DNA of 13,931 nucleotides. Origin: DATDMG01 sp036518955 (lineage in GTDB: Bacteria; Actinomycetota; Actinomycetes; Actinomycetales; Kineosporiaceae). Positions 1 to 7,143 of the stretch are shown one piece after another. How positions within the stretch are numbered: the stretch's first letter is position 1; the number at the start of each line of letters is the position of its first letter. Both the position numbers and the translations under genes were made by a program. The notes under the pieces were generated by a model, which saw only the letters and a list, made by a program, of their open reading frames with translations, was not told where the DNA came from and did no database searches. The DNA lies in NCBI GenBank assembly GCA_036518955.1, contig DATDMG010000492.1, positions 1 through 13,931 on the forward strand, written 5' to 3'.

Positions 1-216
1 GGAGAGTGTCTGGGCGGTACCGTGGCCGGACGCTCCGTTCTCCCCCGCGGGCCGTTGGTCGCCGGCCGTGCCGTCACCGGGCTGGTAGTCGGCGAAGAAG
101 TCCCACCACGCTCGGTCCACCGAGTTCCGGTCGCTGAGGTACTGCTGGTAGAGCTCGTCGACGAGCCACTCGTTCGGACCGAACCCCAGGCGTTCGGGGG
201 AGGAGTGCTGGGTCAC
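1..216 (-). CDS. kgd: 2-oxoglutarate dehydrogenase/decarboxylase E1 (multifunctional Kgd/SucA), N-terminal fragment
   Basis: Only the first 72 codons are present; the gene runs leftward off the window. The translation contains GFGPNEWLVDELYQQYLSD followed by SVDRAWWDFFADY. This is the N-terminal peptide typical of actinobacterial multifunctional 2-oxoglutarate dehydrogenase (Kgd, OdhA, SucA). In well-studied relatives this short segment mediates assembly with the dehydrogenase complex and precedes the fused acyltransferase-like and thiamine-diphosphate E1 domains. The enzyme acts in the cytoplasm at the 2-oxoglutarate step of the TCA cycle. The start is fixed: a TGA lies in frame two codons upstream of the GTG at 216, and GGAAGAAGG (228-236) sits 11 bases before it. 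After the conserved block comes a Gly/Ala/Pro-rich linker, as is usual. The identification is strong; everything after residue 72 is unseen. Confidence 0.93.
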   Translation of the reverse strand, partial: MTQHSSPERLGFGPNEWLVDELYQQYLSDRNSVDRAWWDFFADYQPGDGTAGDQRPAGENGASGHGTAQTLS

Positions 217-302
217 GGCTCAGTTCGCCTTCTTCCAGGCGCGCGCCAAGCGCGCGAGACGTCATCGGCTTCTCGCAACACTACCTGCGCCATCCTCAAC
301 AA

Positions 303-316
303 ACTGTTTCGACAGT
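303..316. promoter_or_regulatory. Small inverted repeat in the kgd leader region
   Basis: ACTGT and ACAGT form a perfect 5-bp inverted repeat around TTCG. It lies about 90 bases upstream of the kgd start. It may be an operator half-site pair or a short tetraloop hairpin in the leader. The sequence alone does not decide, and five-base repeats occur by chance. Confidence 0.25.
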
Positions 317-400
317 GTCGCGGCATGCCGGGCGGGCACCCGGACCCGCCGAGCGGTCCGGCCGGAATCAATGGATGCTGGCCTGCTGGGATTCCGGAGA

Positions 401-414
401 GTGACGAATGTCAC
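401..414. promoter_or_regulatory. Candidate CRP/GlxR-type operator upstream of kgd
   Basis: GTGACGAATGTCAC is a perfect palindrome apart from its 4-base centre. It keeps the GTGA-N6-TCAC core of the TGTGA-N6-TCACA motif bound by CRP-family regulators, including actinobacterial CRP and GlxR, but lacks the outermost T and A. It lies about 185 bases upstream of the kgd start and just beyond the permease stop. GlxR controls several TCA-cycle genes in corynebacteria, so the context fits. Binding here is inferred. Confidence 0.35.
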
Positions 415-445
415 GGCGCCCGGTGGCGGCGCTGAGCGGGCGCCG
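414..445 (-). terminator. GC stem-loop after the ABC permease gene
   Basis: CGGCGCCCG (414-422) pairs perfectly with CGGGCGCCG (437-445) across a 14-base loop. It starts 8 bases beyond the permease stop codon in the direction of transcription. There is no U-tract, which is common in high-GC actinobacteria. It probably ends the DUF3052-ATPase-permease transcript before kgd. Confidence 0.5.
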
Positions 446-453
446 ACCGTCGC

Positions 454-1257
454 TCAGGTGACGTCGCGCCGCAGGGTCAGGGCGGCCCCGAGCACACCGG
501 AAACCACCGCGTACCCGATGAGCGTCGCAGCGCCACCCCACCACGGCAGCAGGTGCGTCGTCACCCCGCCGGACGCGGCGACGGGGCTGACCAAGGCGCT
601 CGTCGCCTGGCTCGGCAGGAACCGGGCCGCCGGGCCGGCCCCGGCCGCGAACAGCGCCAGCTGCAGAAACGGTTCGGCGATCCACGCAGCGCCGATCGAC
701 ACCAGCACCGCCACGATCTGGTTGCGGATCAGGGTGCCGACGCCGAGTCCGAGCACCGCCCACAGCGCGACGGCGACGGCCGCGGCGGTCTGGGCCCGTG
801 GGATCCCGTGCCCGGTCAGCCCGACGTGGCTGCCCCGGGCGAGCAGGATCGGGGCCGTGGTCAGCAGGCCGGTGAGGACGCCGGCGGCCCCGTAGCCGAG
901 GCCCACCAGGGCCACCACCGCGAGCTTGCTGACGACGACCCAGGTGCGCCGGGGGGCGGCGAGCAGGGTCGCAGTGATCGTCTGTTGCCGGTACTCGCCG
1001 GCCATCGCGATCACGCCGAAGGTGAGGGCGATCACGTAGGCCGGGCCCAGCCCGGCGGTGAGGGCCGTTCGGACGGCGTCCGCGTCGTCCAGGCTGAGGC
1101 TGCCGGCGGGCGTCGCCTCGCCGGGAGGCCGCAGGATGAGACCGGCCCAGAGCGCCCCGAAGGCCGCCCAGGCCAGGACCAGGCCGATCAGCAGCCCCCA
1201 CCACAGCCGCGTGGTGAAGACCTTGCGCAGCTCCGATCGCATCAGCCGGGCCATCAC
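454..1257 (-). CDS. ABC-2 type transporter permease
   Basis: This 267-aa integral membrane protein has about six hydrophobic segments, near residues 18-42, 73-88, 108-138, 158-178, 181-205 and 240-262. A short basic cytoplasmic N-terminus (RSELRKVFTTR) is typical of ABC-2 exporter permeases. So is GEYRQQTITATLLAAPRR (residues 88-104), which matches the recurrent GEYRHGTITATLL-type loop. It should form the membrane channel for the ATPase encoded just upstream; the substrate is unknown. The GTG at 1257 overlaps the ATPase stop as GTGA and has GGGG seven bases upstream. The ATG at 1254 (TGATG overlap) is an equally plausible start, so the two genes are probably translationally coupled. A stem-loop follows the stop codon. 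The family call is firm; the export substrate (drug, lipid or peptide) cannot be inferred. Confidence 0.88.
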   Translation of the reverse strand: MMARLMRSELRKVFTTRLWWGLLIGLVLAWAAFGALWAGLILRPPGEATPAGSLSLDDADAVRTALTAGLGPAYVIALTFGVIAMAGEYRQQTITATLLAAPRRTWVVVSKLAVVALVGLGYGAAGVLTGLLTTAPILLARGSHVGLTGHGIPRAQTAAAVAVALWAVLGLGVGTLIRNQIVAVLVSIGAAWIAEPFLQLALFAAGAGPAARFLPSQATSALVSPVAASGGVTTHLLPWWGGAATLIGYAVVSGVLGAALTLRRDVT

Positions 1258-2246
1258 GAGGACACCCCGGCGCCGCTGGCGGCCTCGGCCGCCGACCCGG
1301 CCTCGGCCGCCGACCCGGCCGCCGACCCGGCCGTCAGGGACAGGAAGGCCTGCTCCAGGTCACTGCTCTCGACCACGAGTTCGTGCAGCTCGATCCCGGC
1401 GGTGAAGGCGATGTGACCGACGACGGCGGGGTCGCCGGTGCCCACCCGCAGGACGCCGCGCTCCGGTCCGGGGCTCGCCCGCAGCTCGCGCTGCGCCAGG
1501 GCCGCGGCCAGCTCGTCCGGCGTCGGTGTCCGGACCAGCACGGACGCCGCCGTCTCCAGCTCGGCGAGCGCCGCCTGCCGGATCAGTCGCCCGTGCGAGA
1601 TGATCACCACGTCGTCCACGGTCTGCTGCACCTCCGAGAGCACGTGGCTGGAGACGAGCACGGTACGGCCCTGCTCCGCGAGGTACCGCAGGAACCCGCG
1701 CAACCAGGCGATGCCGCTCGGGTCGAGACCGTTGGCCGGCTCGTCGAGGAGCAGCACGGGCGGGTCGCCGAGCAGCGTCGCGGCCAGCGCCAGCCGCTGC
1801 CGCATCCCCAGCGAGAACGTCCCCACCCGGCGGCGCGCGGCGTCCGCCAGCCCGACCAGGTCCAGGACGGCGTCGACCCGCGCGTCCGGCAGGCCCGTGG
1901 TGGCGGCGAGCACCCGCAGGTGGTCGCGCGCCGCCCGGCCGGAGTGGAACCCGGTCGCCTCCAGGGCGGCTCCGACGGTCCGCAGCGGGTCGGCGATCTC
2001 GCTGTACCGGCGGCCTCCGATCGTGGCCCGACCGGACGTCGGGTGCACCAGGCCCAGCAGGATGCGCAGCGTGGTGGTCTTGCCGGCGCCGTTCGGCCCC
2101 AGGAACCCGGTGACCCGGCCGGGTTGCACGGTGAACGACAGTCGGTCGACGGCGCGGACCGTACCGAACACCTTGGTCAGCTCCTCGACCGCCACCACCT
2201 GACCTGGGTACGGCTCGTGCCCTGCAGGTCCCGCGGCTGCGCTCAT
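1254..2246 (-). CDS. ABC transporter ATP-binding protein (ABC-2 exporter, DrrA/CcmA-like)
   Basis: This 330-aa cytoplasmic ATPase shows the full ABC set: Walker A GPNGAGKTT (50-58), the signature region FSLGMRQRLALA (from 144), Walker B VLLLDEP (164-170) with D-loop NGLDP, and switch His201 (SSHVLSE). It powers transport through the permease encoded immediately downstream and overlapping it. The nucleotide-binding domain ends near residue 225. The remaining tail holds a small alpha/beta domain common in this exporter subfamily, then a low-complexity Gly-Ser-Ala-Ala/Glu-Ala stretch coded by an 18-bp tandem repeat. The ATG at 2246 lies 19 bases after the DUF3052 stop with a weak GACGGACGAG upstream, so the three genes are likely cotranscribed. 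Family confidence is very high; the substrate is unknown. Confidence 0.93.
   Translation of the reverse strand: MSAAAGPAGHEPYPGQVVAVEELTKVFGTVRAVDRLSFTVQPGRVTGFLGPNGAGKTTTLRILLGLVHPTSGRATIGGRRYSEIADPLRTVGAALEATGFHSGRAARDHLRVLAATTGLPDARVDAVLDLVGLADAARRRVGTFSLGMRQRLALAATLLGDPPVLLLDEPANGLDPSGIAWLRGFLRYLAEQGRTVLVSSHVLSEVQQTVDDVVIISHGRLIRQAALAELETAASVLVRTPTPDELAAALAQRELRASPGPERGVLRVGTGDPAVVGHIAFTAGIELHELVVESSDLEQAFLSLTAGSAAGSAAEAGSAAEAASGAGVSS
1283..1330 (-). repeat. 18-bp tandem repeat in the 3' end of the ABC ATPase gene
   Basis: Two exact 18-base units (CCTCGGCCGCCGACCCGG at 1283-1300 and 1301-1318) are followed by a 12-base unit that lacks six bases. They encode repeated Ala-Glu-Ala-Gly-Ser-Ala near the C-terminus. 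The unit is a multiple of three, so copy-number change keeps frame. This part of the tail is probably an unstructured, length-variable linker. Confidence 0.85.
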
Positions 2247-2265
2247 GGCTCGTCCGTCTCGCGCG

Positions 2266-2769
2266 TCACGTCCCCCTCCTCCGCTGCTGCGTGCCCGGGG
2301 CCGAGCGGGTACGCCGCATCAAGCACAGTCCAGACCATAGACGGTCGAGCGCGCACACCTTGACGTCCACCCAGCCGATGCCCAGGGCGGCGGCGCGGAC
2401 GACGTCTTCGGTGAGGTCGGTGGGGATCTTCGAGGCCCGCTTCGGCCAGCCGATCCAGCACCGGCCGCCCGGCTCCCGCGTGCTGGCGGTGGCCGGGCCG
2501 AGCACCGCGGCCAGGGTGGCCGCGTCCGGGCAGAACGCCAGGACGACCTCCGCCGGGGACGCCGCCTCGGCAAGCCCGCCGCGGGCGTCGACCCGCGCGG
2601 TGCCCTCGGCGCTCAGCAGGTCCAGGGGGAAGCTCTCCGGAGCGCCCACCACCACGACCTGGTGGCCGGGTCTGACGCCGAGCTTGCGGAACAGCGGGGT
2701 GCCCGAGTAGCCCGCGACGACGCCGGAACGGGGATCGGGAGGGGTGCCATCGCGCCGTTCGACGGTCAC
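2266..2769 (-). CDS. DUF3052 domain-containing protein
   Basis: This 167-aa protein matches the actinobacterial DUF3052 family. It has GYSGTPLFRKLGVRPGHQV near the N-terminus, a central VVLAFCPDAATL strand and helix, and the hallmark C-terminal blocks WIGWPKRASKIPTDLTEDVV and GWVDVKVCALDRLWSGL. The family is small, probably cytoplasmic, and has no established function that I know of. The start chosen is the GTG at 2769, preceded by AGGAGGGAGGG (2777-2787) with a 7-base spacer. The longer upstream reading frame has no comparable ribosome binding site and would run into guaB1's leader. It is the first gene of a leftward operon with the ABC exporter and diverges from guaB1 across only 70 bases. 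Whether it has anything to do with the exporter is unknown. Confidence 0.9.
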   Translation of the reverse strand: MTVERRDGTPPDPRSGVVAGYSGTPLFRKLGVRPGHQVVVVGAPESFPLDLLSAEGTARVDARGGLAEAASPAEVVLAFCPDAATLAAVLGPATASTREPGGRCWIGWPKRASKIPTDLTEDVVRAAALGIGWVDVKVCALDRLWSGLCLMRRTRSAPGTQQRRRGT

Positions 2770-2787
2770 CGTGAGACCCTCCCTCCT

Positions 2788-2806
2788 GCGCGGCGCCCAG
2801 CCGCGC
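2788..2806. promoter_or_regulatory. Inverted repeat in the 70-bp divergent spacer DUF3052/guaB1
   Basis: GCGCGGC (2788-2794) and GCCGCGC (2800-2806) form a perfect 7-bp inverted repeat with a 5-base centre. It lies next to the DUF3052 ribosome binding site and 33 bases before the guaB1 start. In a spacer this short the two promoters must be very close or overlap, so one site could affect both genes. It may be an operator, an RNA hairpin, or chance in GC-rich DNA. Confidence 0.3.
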
Positions 2807-2839
2807 GCCAGCCACCCCGGCCCGGCCCTGAGGTGTCCC

Positions 2840-4288
2840 ATGCGTTTCGCCGCTGCCCGCGTTCCTGCCACCGACCTGACCTACGCGGACGTCTTCCTCG
2901 ACCCGAACCGGTCGAACGTCGTCTCGCGCCTCGACGTGGACCTGTCCACGCACGACGGTACCGGGACCACGGTCCCGGTCGTGGTCGCCAACATGACGGC
3001 GGTCTCCGGACGCCGGATGGCCGAGACGGTCGCCCGCCGCGGCGGCATCGCGATCCTTCCCCAGGACGTGCCGCTCGACGTCGTCGCGCAGGTGATCGCC
3101 CGGGTCAAGGCCTGCCACCCGGTGCTCGACACCCCGGTCACCCTGCCGCCGGGCGGGACCGTGGTCGACGCCCTCCACCTCATCCCGAAGCGCGCGCACG
3201 GGGCGCTGGTCGTGGTGGACGGCGGCCGTCCGGTCGGGGTCGTCACCGAGGCGGACTGTCGCGGGGTGGACCGTTTCACCCAGCTCCACCAGGTGATGAC
3301 CGCCGATCCGCTGGTGCTCGACGCGGTGCTGGTCGAGGGGTCGCAGGGGCTGCGCGAGGCCTACACCCGGATGGACGAGAGCCGCCGTCGGTTCGCCCCG
3401 GTGGTGCGTGACGGCGTCCTCGTGGGCGTGCTGACCCGGACCGGCGCGCTCCGGTCCACGCTGTACGCGCCGGCCGTCGACGGGAACGGCGCGCTGCGGA
3501 TCGGGGTCGCGGTCGGGATCAACGGGGACGTCCCCGGCAAGGCCAAGGCCGCGCTCGAGGCGGGCGCCGACGTCCTGGTGGTGGACACCGCCCACGGCCA
3601 CCAGGAGCGGATGATCGAGGCGCTGCAGGCCGTCCGGGGACTGGACCCGCAGGTGCCCGTCGTCGCCGGCAACGTGGTCACGGCCGAGGGCGTGCGCGAC
3701 CTCGTCGAGGCCGGCGCGGACATCGTCAAGGTGGGCGTCGGGCCTGGCGCGATGTGCACCACGCGGATGATGACCGCGGTCGGGCGGCCGCAGTTCTCCG
3801 CCGTCCTGGACTGCGCGACGCAGGCCCGTCGCCTCGGTCGCCACGTCTGGGCGGACGGCGGGGTGCGGCACCCGCGGGACGTCGCGTTGGCGCTCGCCGC
3901 CGGGGCGAGCCAGGTGATGATCGGCTCCTGGTTCGCCGGGACCTACGAGTCCCCGGGCGACCTGCTGTTCGACGAGCAGGGCCGGCCGTACAAGGAGAGC
4001 TACGGGATGGCCTCGGCGCGGGCCGTGGCCGCCCGGACGTCGGGCGAGAGCGCGTTCGACCGGGCGCGCAAGGCGCTGTTCGAGGAGGGCATCTCGACGT
4101 CCCGGATGCACCTGGACCCGGCGCGCCCCGGCGTCGAGGACCTGCTCGACCAGATCACCTCCGGCGTCCGCAGCGCCTGCACCTATGTCGGGGCGGCCAC
4201 GCTGGCGGAGTTCCACGACCGCGCCGTCGTCGGCCTCCAGTCCCGGGCCGGCTTCGAGGAGGGCCGCCCGCTCCCCTCCGGCTGGTGA
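2840..4288 (+). CDS. guaB1: GuaB1-type IMPDH/GMP reductase family protein with CBS domains
   Basis: This 482-aa protein belongs to the IMP dehydrogenase/GMP reductase TIM-barrel family. The barrel is split by a CBS pair at about 95-205 (GALVVVDGGRPVGVVTEADC; RRFAPVVRDGVLVGVLTR). Active-site features follow: VDTAHGH (248-254), AGNVVTAEGV, and the catalytic-cysteine loop GVGPGAMCTTRMMT with Cys306. Further landmarks are WADGGVRHPRDVALALAAGA and IGSWFAGTYESPGD. The length and the ATG at 2840 with GAGGTG (2830-2835) upstream match mycobacterial GuaB1. GuaB1 was long annotated as a second IMP dehydrogenase, but the mycobacterial protein was shown to be a GMP reductase whose CBS domain senses purine nucleotides. 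I therefore infer a role in purine salvage (GMP to IMP) in the cytoplasm. The CNNM genes follow 196 bases downstream, the same order as in mycobacteria. Confidence 0.92.
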   Translation: MRFAAARVPATDLTYADVFLDPNRSNVVSRLDVDLSTHDGTGTTVPVVVANMTAVSGRRMAETVARRGGIAILPQDVPLDVVAQVIARVKACHPVLDTPVTLPPGGTVVDALHLIPKRAHGALVVVDGGRPVGVVTEADCRGVDRFTQLHQVMTADPLVLDAVLVEGSQGLREAYTRMDESRRRFAPVVRDGVLVGVLTRTGALRSTLYAPAVDGNGALRIGVAVGINGDVPGKAKAALEAGADVLVVDTAHGHQERMIEALQAVRGLDPQVPVVAGNVVTAEGVRDLVEAGADIVKVGVGPGAMCTTRMMTAVGRPQFSAVLDCATQARRLGRHVWADGGVRHPRDVALALAAGASQVMIGSWFAGTYESPGDLLFDEQGRPYKESYGMASARAVAARTSGESAFDRARKALFEEGISTSRMHLDPARPGVEDLLDQITSGVRSACTYVGAATLAEFHDRAVVGLQSRAGFEEGRPLPSGW

Positions 4289-4389
4289 CCCCCACCCCGG
4301 GTGATCATGCATGCCGGTCGCGATCCTGCCATCCGGCGTTCTCGGGCGGGTTGCCCCGGCGGCGGCGTGGCGGGTGCGGACGTGCCGGA

Positions 4390-4395
4390 TATCCT
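4390..4395 (+). promoter_or_regulatory. Weak candidate -10 element upstream of the CNNM pair
   Basis: TATCCT fits the actinobacterial TANNNT pattern and lies about 90 bases before the first CNNM start, in the 196-base gap after guaB1. No TTG-type -35 lies at a suitable distance. I saw no convincing terminator after guaB1 either, so read-through is equally possible. Confidence 0.2.
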
Positions 4396-4484
4396 GAGGT
4401 GGTCATGCCCTCAGACAGCCGCCCGTCCGGCCTCGGTGCGTCCTGCGCCGCAGCCGCGCGGGAGTGCGTGCGGATGGGGAGTCC

Positions 4485-5837
4485 GTGCTGACCGCGTGGA
4501 TCCTGCTCGCCCTCGGCGTCCTGCTGACGATCGGTACCGCGCTGTTCGTCGCCGCTGAGTTCTCGCTGGTGAGCCTCGACCGGCTGGCCGTCCAACGGGC
4601 GGTGGAGGCCGGGGACCGGCGGGCCGCGACCGTGCTGGCCGCCGTCCGGAGCCTGGCCACCCAGCTGTCCGGCGCCCAGGTCGGCATCACTCTGACCACG
4701 CTGGTGGTGGGCTACCTGGTCGAACCCTCGCTCGCCGTGCTGCTGACGCCTCCGCTGGAACGGTCCGGCCTGTCGCGGCACGCCGCGGAGCCGGCGGCCG
4801 TCGTGGTGGGCCTGGCCCTGGCGACCGCGTTCTCCATGATCGTCGGCGAGCTGCTGCCGCAGAACCTGGGCATCTCCGCGCCGATGGGCACCGCGAAGGT
4901 GGTGGCCCGGCCGCTGCAGGTGTTCACCCGGCTGGTCCGCCCGCTCATCCTGCTGCTGAACGGCAGTGCGAACGCGGTCCTGCACGCGCTCGACATCGAG
5001 CCGCAGGAGGAGCTGTCGAGCGCCCGGACGCCGGAGGAGCTCGCCGCCCTGGTGCGCCGCTCCGCGCAGGTCGGCACCCTCGACGAGACGACCGCGGAGC
5101 TGCTGACCCGGTCGCTGGACTTCTCCGCCCACACCGCCGCGGAGGTGATGACCCCTCGGATGCGGATGCAGGTGCTGGACGCCACCGCCACCGCCGCCGA
5201 CGTCGTCCAGCTCACCCGGCGCACCGGTCTGAGCCGGTTCCCCGTGATCGGGGAGGACACCGACGACGTGCTCGGCGTCGTCCACGTCAAGAGCGCGATC
5301 GCGGTGCCGCGCGAGGAGCGTGACCACGTGACGGTGACGGCGCTGATGAGCGACGTGCTCCGGGTGCCGGAGACCGTCCGCCTCGATCCGCTGCTGGTGA
5401 GCCTGCGGCAGCAGGGTCTGCAGCTCGCGGTCGTCGTCGACGAGTACGGCGGCACCGCGGGCGTCGCCACGCTCGAGGATGTCGTCGAGGAGATCGTCGG
5501 CGAGCTGTCCGACGAGCACGACCGCAGCCGGCCGGGCATCGTGCGGCGCCGCGACGGCTCGTACTCCGTGCCGGGCCTGCTCCGCCCCGACGAGGTGCGC
5601 GGGCGGCTCGACCTGCCGGTGCCGGACGGGCGCGCCTACGAGACCGTCGGCGGCTTCGTGATGTCGGTGCTGGGCCGGGTGCCGCAGCAGGGGGACGAGG
5701 TGCGGCTGCCGGGCGTGCTGCTCCGGGTGGAGCGGATGGACGGGCGCCGGGTCGACCGGGTGCGCGCCGTCCCGATCCCGGCGTCCCCGGTGGTCGACGA
5801 AGCGCCTGCCGACGCGGTCGGCAGGGGTGTCCCGTGA
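4485..5837 (+). CDS. CNNM/HlyC/CorC-family membrane protein (DUF21-CBS pair-CorC_HlyC)
   Basis: This 450-aa protein has the complete three-part architecture. A DUF21/CNNM membrane domain spans about residues 1-175 (segments near 3-25, 62-85, 104-128, 140-165; motifs AAEFSLVSLDR and GAQVGITLTTLVVGYLVEP). A CBS pair covers about 220-340 (VMTPRMRM, GLSRFPVIGED, VVVDEYGGTAGVATLEDVVE). A C-terminal CorC_HlyC domain covers about 355-430. Family members have been linked to Mg2+/Co2+ transport; the old name hemolysin is not informative. Odd point: the membrane-domain motif usually ending in PKNLA reads GELLPQNLGI, with Lys replaced by Gln. The likely start is the GTG at 4485 after GGGGAG, though its spacing is short; a GTG at 4464 would add seven residues. 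Its 3' end overlaps the next CNNM gene, suggesting coupled translation. Confidence 0.9.
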   Translation: MLTAWILLALGVLLTIGTALFVAAEFSLVSLDRLAVQRAVEAGDRRAATVLAAVRSLATQLSGAQVGITLTTLVVGYLVEPSLAVLLTPPLERSGLSRHAAEPAAVVVGLALATAFSMIVGELLPQNLGISAPMGTAKVVARPLQVFTRLVRPLILLLNGSANAVLHALDIEPQEELSSARTPEELAALVRRSAQVGTLDETTAELLTRSLDFSAHTAAEVMTPRMRMQVLDATATAADVVQLTRRTGLSRFPVIGEDTDDVLGVVHVKSAIAVPREERDHVTVTALMSDVLRVPETVRLDPLLVSLRQQGLQLAVVVDEYGGTAGVATLEDVVEEIVGELSDEHDRSRPGIVRRRDGSYSVPGLLRPDEVRGRLDLPVPDGRAYETVGGFVMSVLGRVPQQGDEVRLPGVLLRVERMDGRRVDRVRAVPIPASPVVDEAPADAVGRGVP

Positions 5838-6940
5838 CGCCCACGGTCGCCCTGCTGCTCGCGCTCGTGCTGCTGCTGGGGAACGCGTTCTTCGTCGGGG
5901 CCGAGTTCGCCGTGATCTCGGCACGGCGCAGCCAGGTGGAGCCGCTCGCCGACGCCGGACGGCGCTCCGCCCGGACCACGCTGTGGGCGATGGAGCACGT
6001 CTCGCTGATGCTGGCGGCGTCCCAGCTCGGGATCACGATCTGCTCGCTCGGTCTGGGCGCGGTCGCCGAGCCGGCGTTGGCCACCGTGGTGGAAGCACCG
6101 TTCGCCACGGCGCAGCTCCCGGCGGAGCTCGTCCACCCGGTGGCGTTCGTCCTGGCCCTGACGTTGGTGATCTACGCCCACGTGGTGGTCGGCGAGATGG
6201 TGCCGAAGAACCTGGCGCTCGCCGGGCCGGAGCGGGCCGCTCTGCTGCTGGCGCCGCCCCTGGTCGGGGTGGCACGCGGGCTGGCCCCGATGATCCGGCT
6301 GCTCACCGAAGTCACGGACGGGCTGCTGCGGCTGCTCCGGGTGGAGCCCAAGGAGGAGCTCGCCTCGGCGTTCACCGCCGAAGAGGTGCACTCGATCGTG
6401 ACCGAGTCCCGCCGGGAAGGCCTCCTGGAGGACCAGCACAATCTCCTCACCGGCGCGCTGGAGCTCGGCGAGCGGCTCTCCGGCGATGTCATGGTGCCGT
6501 TCCACCGGCTGGTCACGGTGCCCCTCGGCAGCACGCCGGCGGACGTCGAGGGGCTGGTCGCCTCGACCGGGTTCAGCCGGTTCCCGGTGGTCACGAACGG
6601 TGATCCCGGGTCGGCCGGCGAGGTGACCCAGGGTGACGTCGGTGTGCCGTCCGCGGGAGCCCGGAGCATCATCGGCTACCTCCACCTGAAGGACCTGCTG
6701 TACGCGGACGACGTGCGGCACGAGCTTCCGGTTCCCGACAAGCGGATCCGCAGCCTGGTCTCGGTGGCGGCGGACGACGAGCTGGAAGAGGTCCTCGCGG
6801 CGATGCGGAGATCGGGCGCCCATCTGGCGAAGGTGGTGGACGGCGCCGGTGAGGAGGCCGGCGTGGTCTTCCTGGAAGACGTGCTCGAGGAACTCGTCGG
6901 GGAGGTCCGGGACGCCACGCAGCGGGCCGGCGTCCGCTGA
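5834..6940 (+). CDS. CNNM/HlyC-family membrane protein, short form without CorC_HlyC domain
   Basis: This 368-aa paralogue of the preceding protein starts at a GTG overlapping the upstream stop as GTGA. The DUF21 membrane domain (about 1-175) has GAEFAVISARR, ASQLGITICSLGLGAVAEPAL and the canonical VVVGEMVPKNLAL. A CBS pair follows (VMVPFHRLVTV, GFSRFPVV, IIGYLHLKDLL, VVFLEDVLEELVGEV). It ends just after the CBS pair. The first CBS repeat carries an extra loop of roughly 20 residues (around 255-278), and the usual DEYGGTAG turn reads DGAGEEAG. It probably forms a heterodimer or paired transporter with its neighbour, as inferred for the adjacent pair in mycobacteria (Rv1842c/Rv1841c). Ion specificity cannot be told from sequence. 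Confidence 0.88.
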   Translation: MTPTVALLLALVLLLGNAFFVGAEFAVISARRSQVEPLADAGRRSARTTLWAMEHVSLMLAASQLGITICSLGLGAVAEPALATVVEAPFATAQLPAELVHPVAFVLALTLVIYAHVVVGEMVPKNLALAGPERAALLLAPPLVGVARGLAPMIRLLTEVTDGLLRLLRVEPKEELASAFTAEEVHSIVTESRREGLLEDQHNLLTGALELGERLSGDVMVPFHRLVTVPLGSTPADVEGLVASTGFSRFPVVTNGDPGSAGEVTQGDVGVPSAGARSIIGYLHLKDLLYADDVRHELPVPDKRIRSLVSVAADDELEEVLAAMRRSGAHLAKVVDGAGEEAGVVFLEDVLEELVGEVRDATQRAGVR

Positions 6941-7037
6941 TCGGGCGTGGGACCGGGTCCGGGCTCGGGCACCTCTCCTGTTCCTGGGCGTTTGGGGTGG
7001 TTCGGGGCAGGCGACTTCGCGGCACGTGTTCGGCTCG

Positions 7038-7065
7038 TTACAGTGCGTCGCCGGAACGATTTAAG
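7038..7065 (+). promoter_or_regulatory. Candidate housekeeping promoter for the D,D-carboxypeptidase gene
   Basis: TTACAG (7038-7043) and TTTAAG (7060-7065) are separated by 16 bases in a locally AT-richer stretch. Both hexamers only partly match the sigma-A consensus. The predicted transcript would start near 7072, leaving a leader of about 130 nt. Confidence 0.35.
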
Positions 7066-7143
7066 AGAACTGCACCTGGGCCGTAAAGGTTGTCTGAAGT
7101 CGTGGCGGTGGTGCGCCGAGGATCGATTGGATACCCGTCGGTG

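Larger units (their letters stand above)
217..453. other. Intergenic region upstream of kgd, 237 bp
   Basis: This non-coding spacer lies between the permease stop and the kgd GTG; both genes read leftward. It is less GC-rich than the genes, most visibly around 270-310, as expected for a promoter region. It carries a GTGA-N6-TCAC palindrome (401-414), a 14-base inverted repeat (303-316) and a GC stem-loop near the permease stop (414-445). I found no -35/-10 pair with convincing spacing on the minus strand, although the kgd promoter should lie here. Plus-strand ORFs crossing the region lack support. Confidence 0.6.

Noticed and set aside
22..435. A 137-codon plus-strand ORF at the left edge
   Set aside because: It runs antisense to the kgd N-terminus and through its promoter region; the kgd peptide on the minus strand is unmistakable.
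553..1416. Plus-strand open frames over the ABC permease and ATPase genes
   Set aside because: Antisense shadows with no conserved motif; the opposite strand encodes complete ABC transporter subunits.
2243..4312. A 689-codon open frame on the minus strand opposite guaB1 and DUF3052
   Set aside because: It is the third-position shadow of guaB1 in GC-rich DNA; the translation is His/Arg/Gly/Asp-rich with no family motif, while the plus strand carries an intact conserved enzyme.
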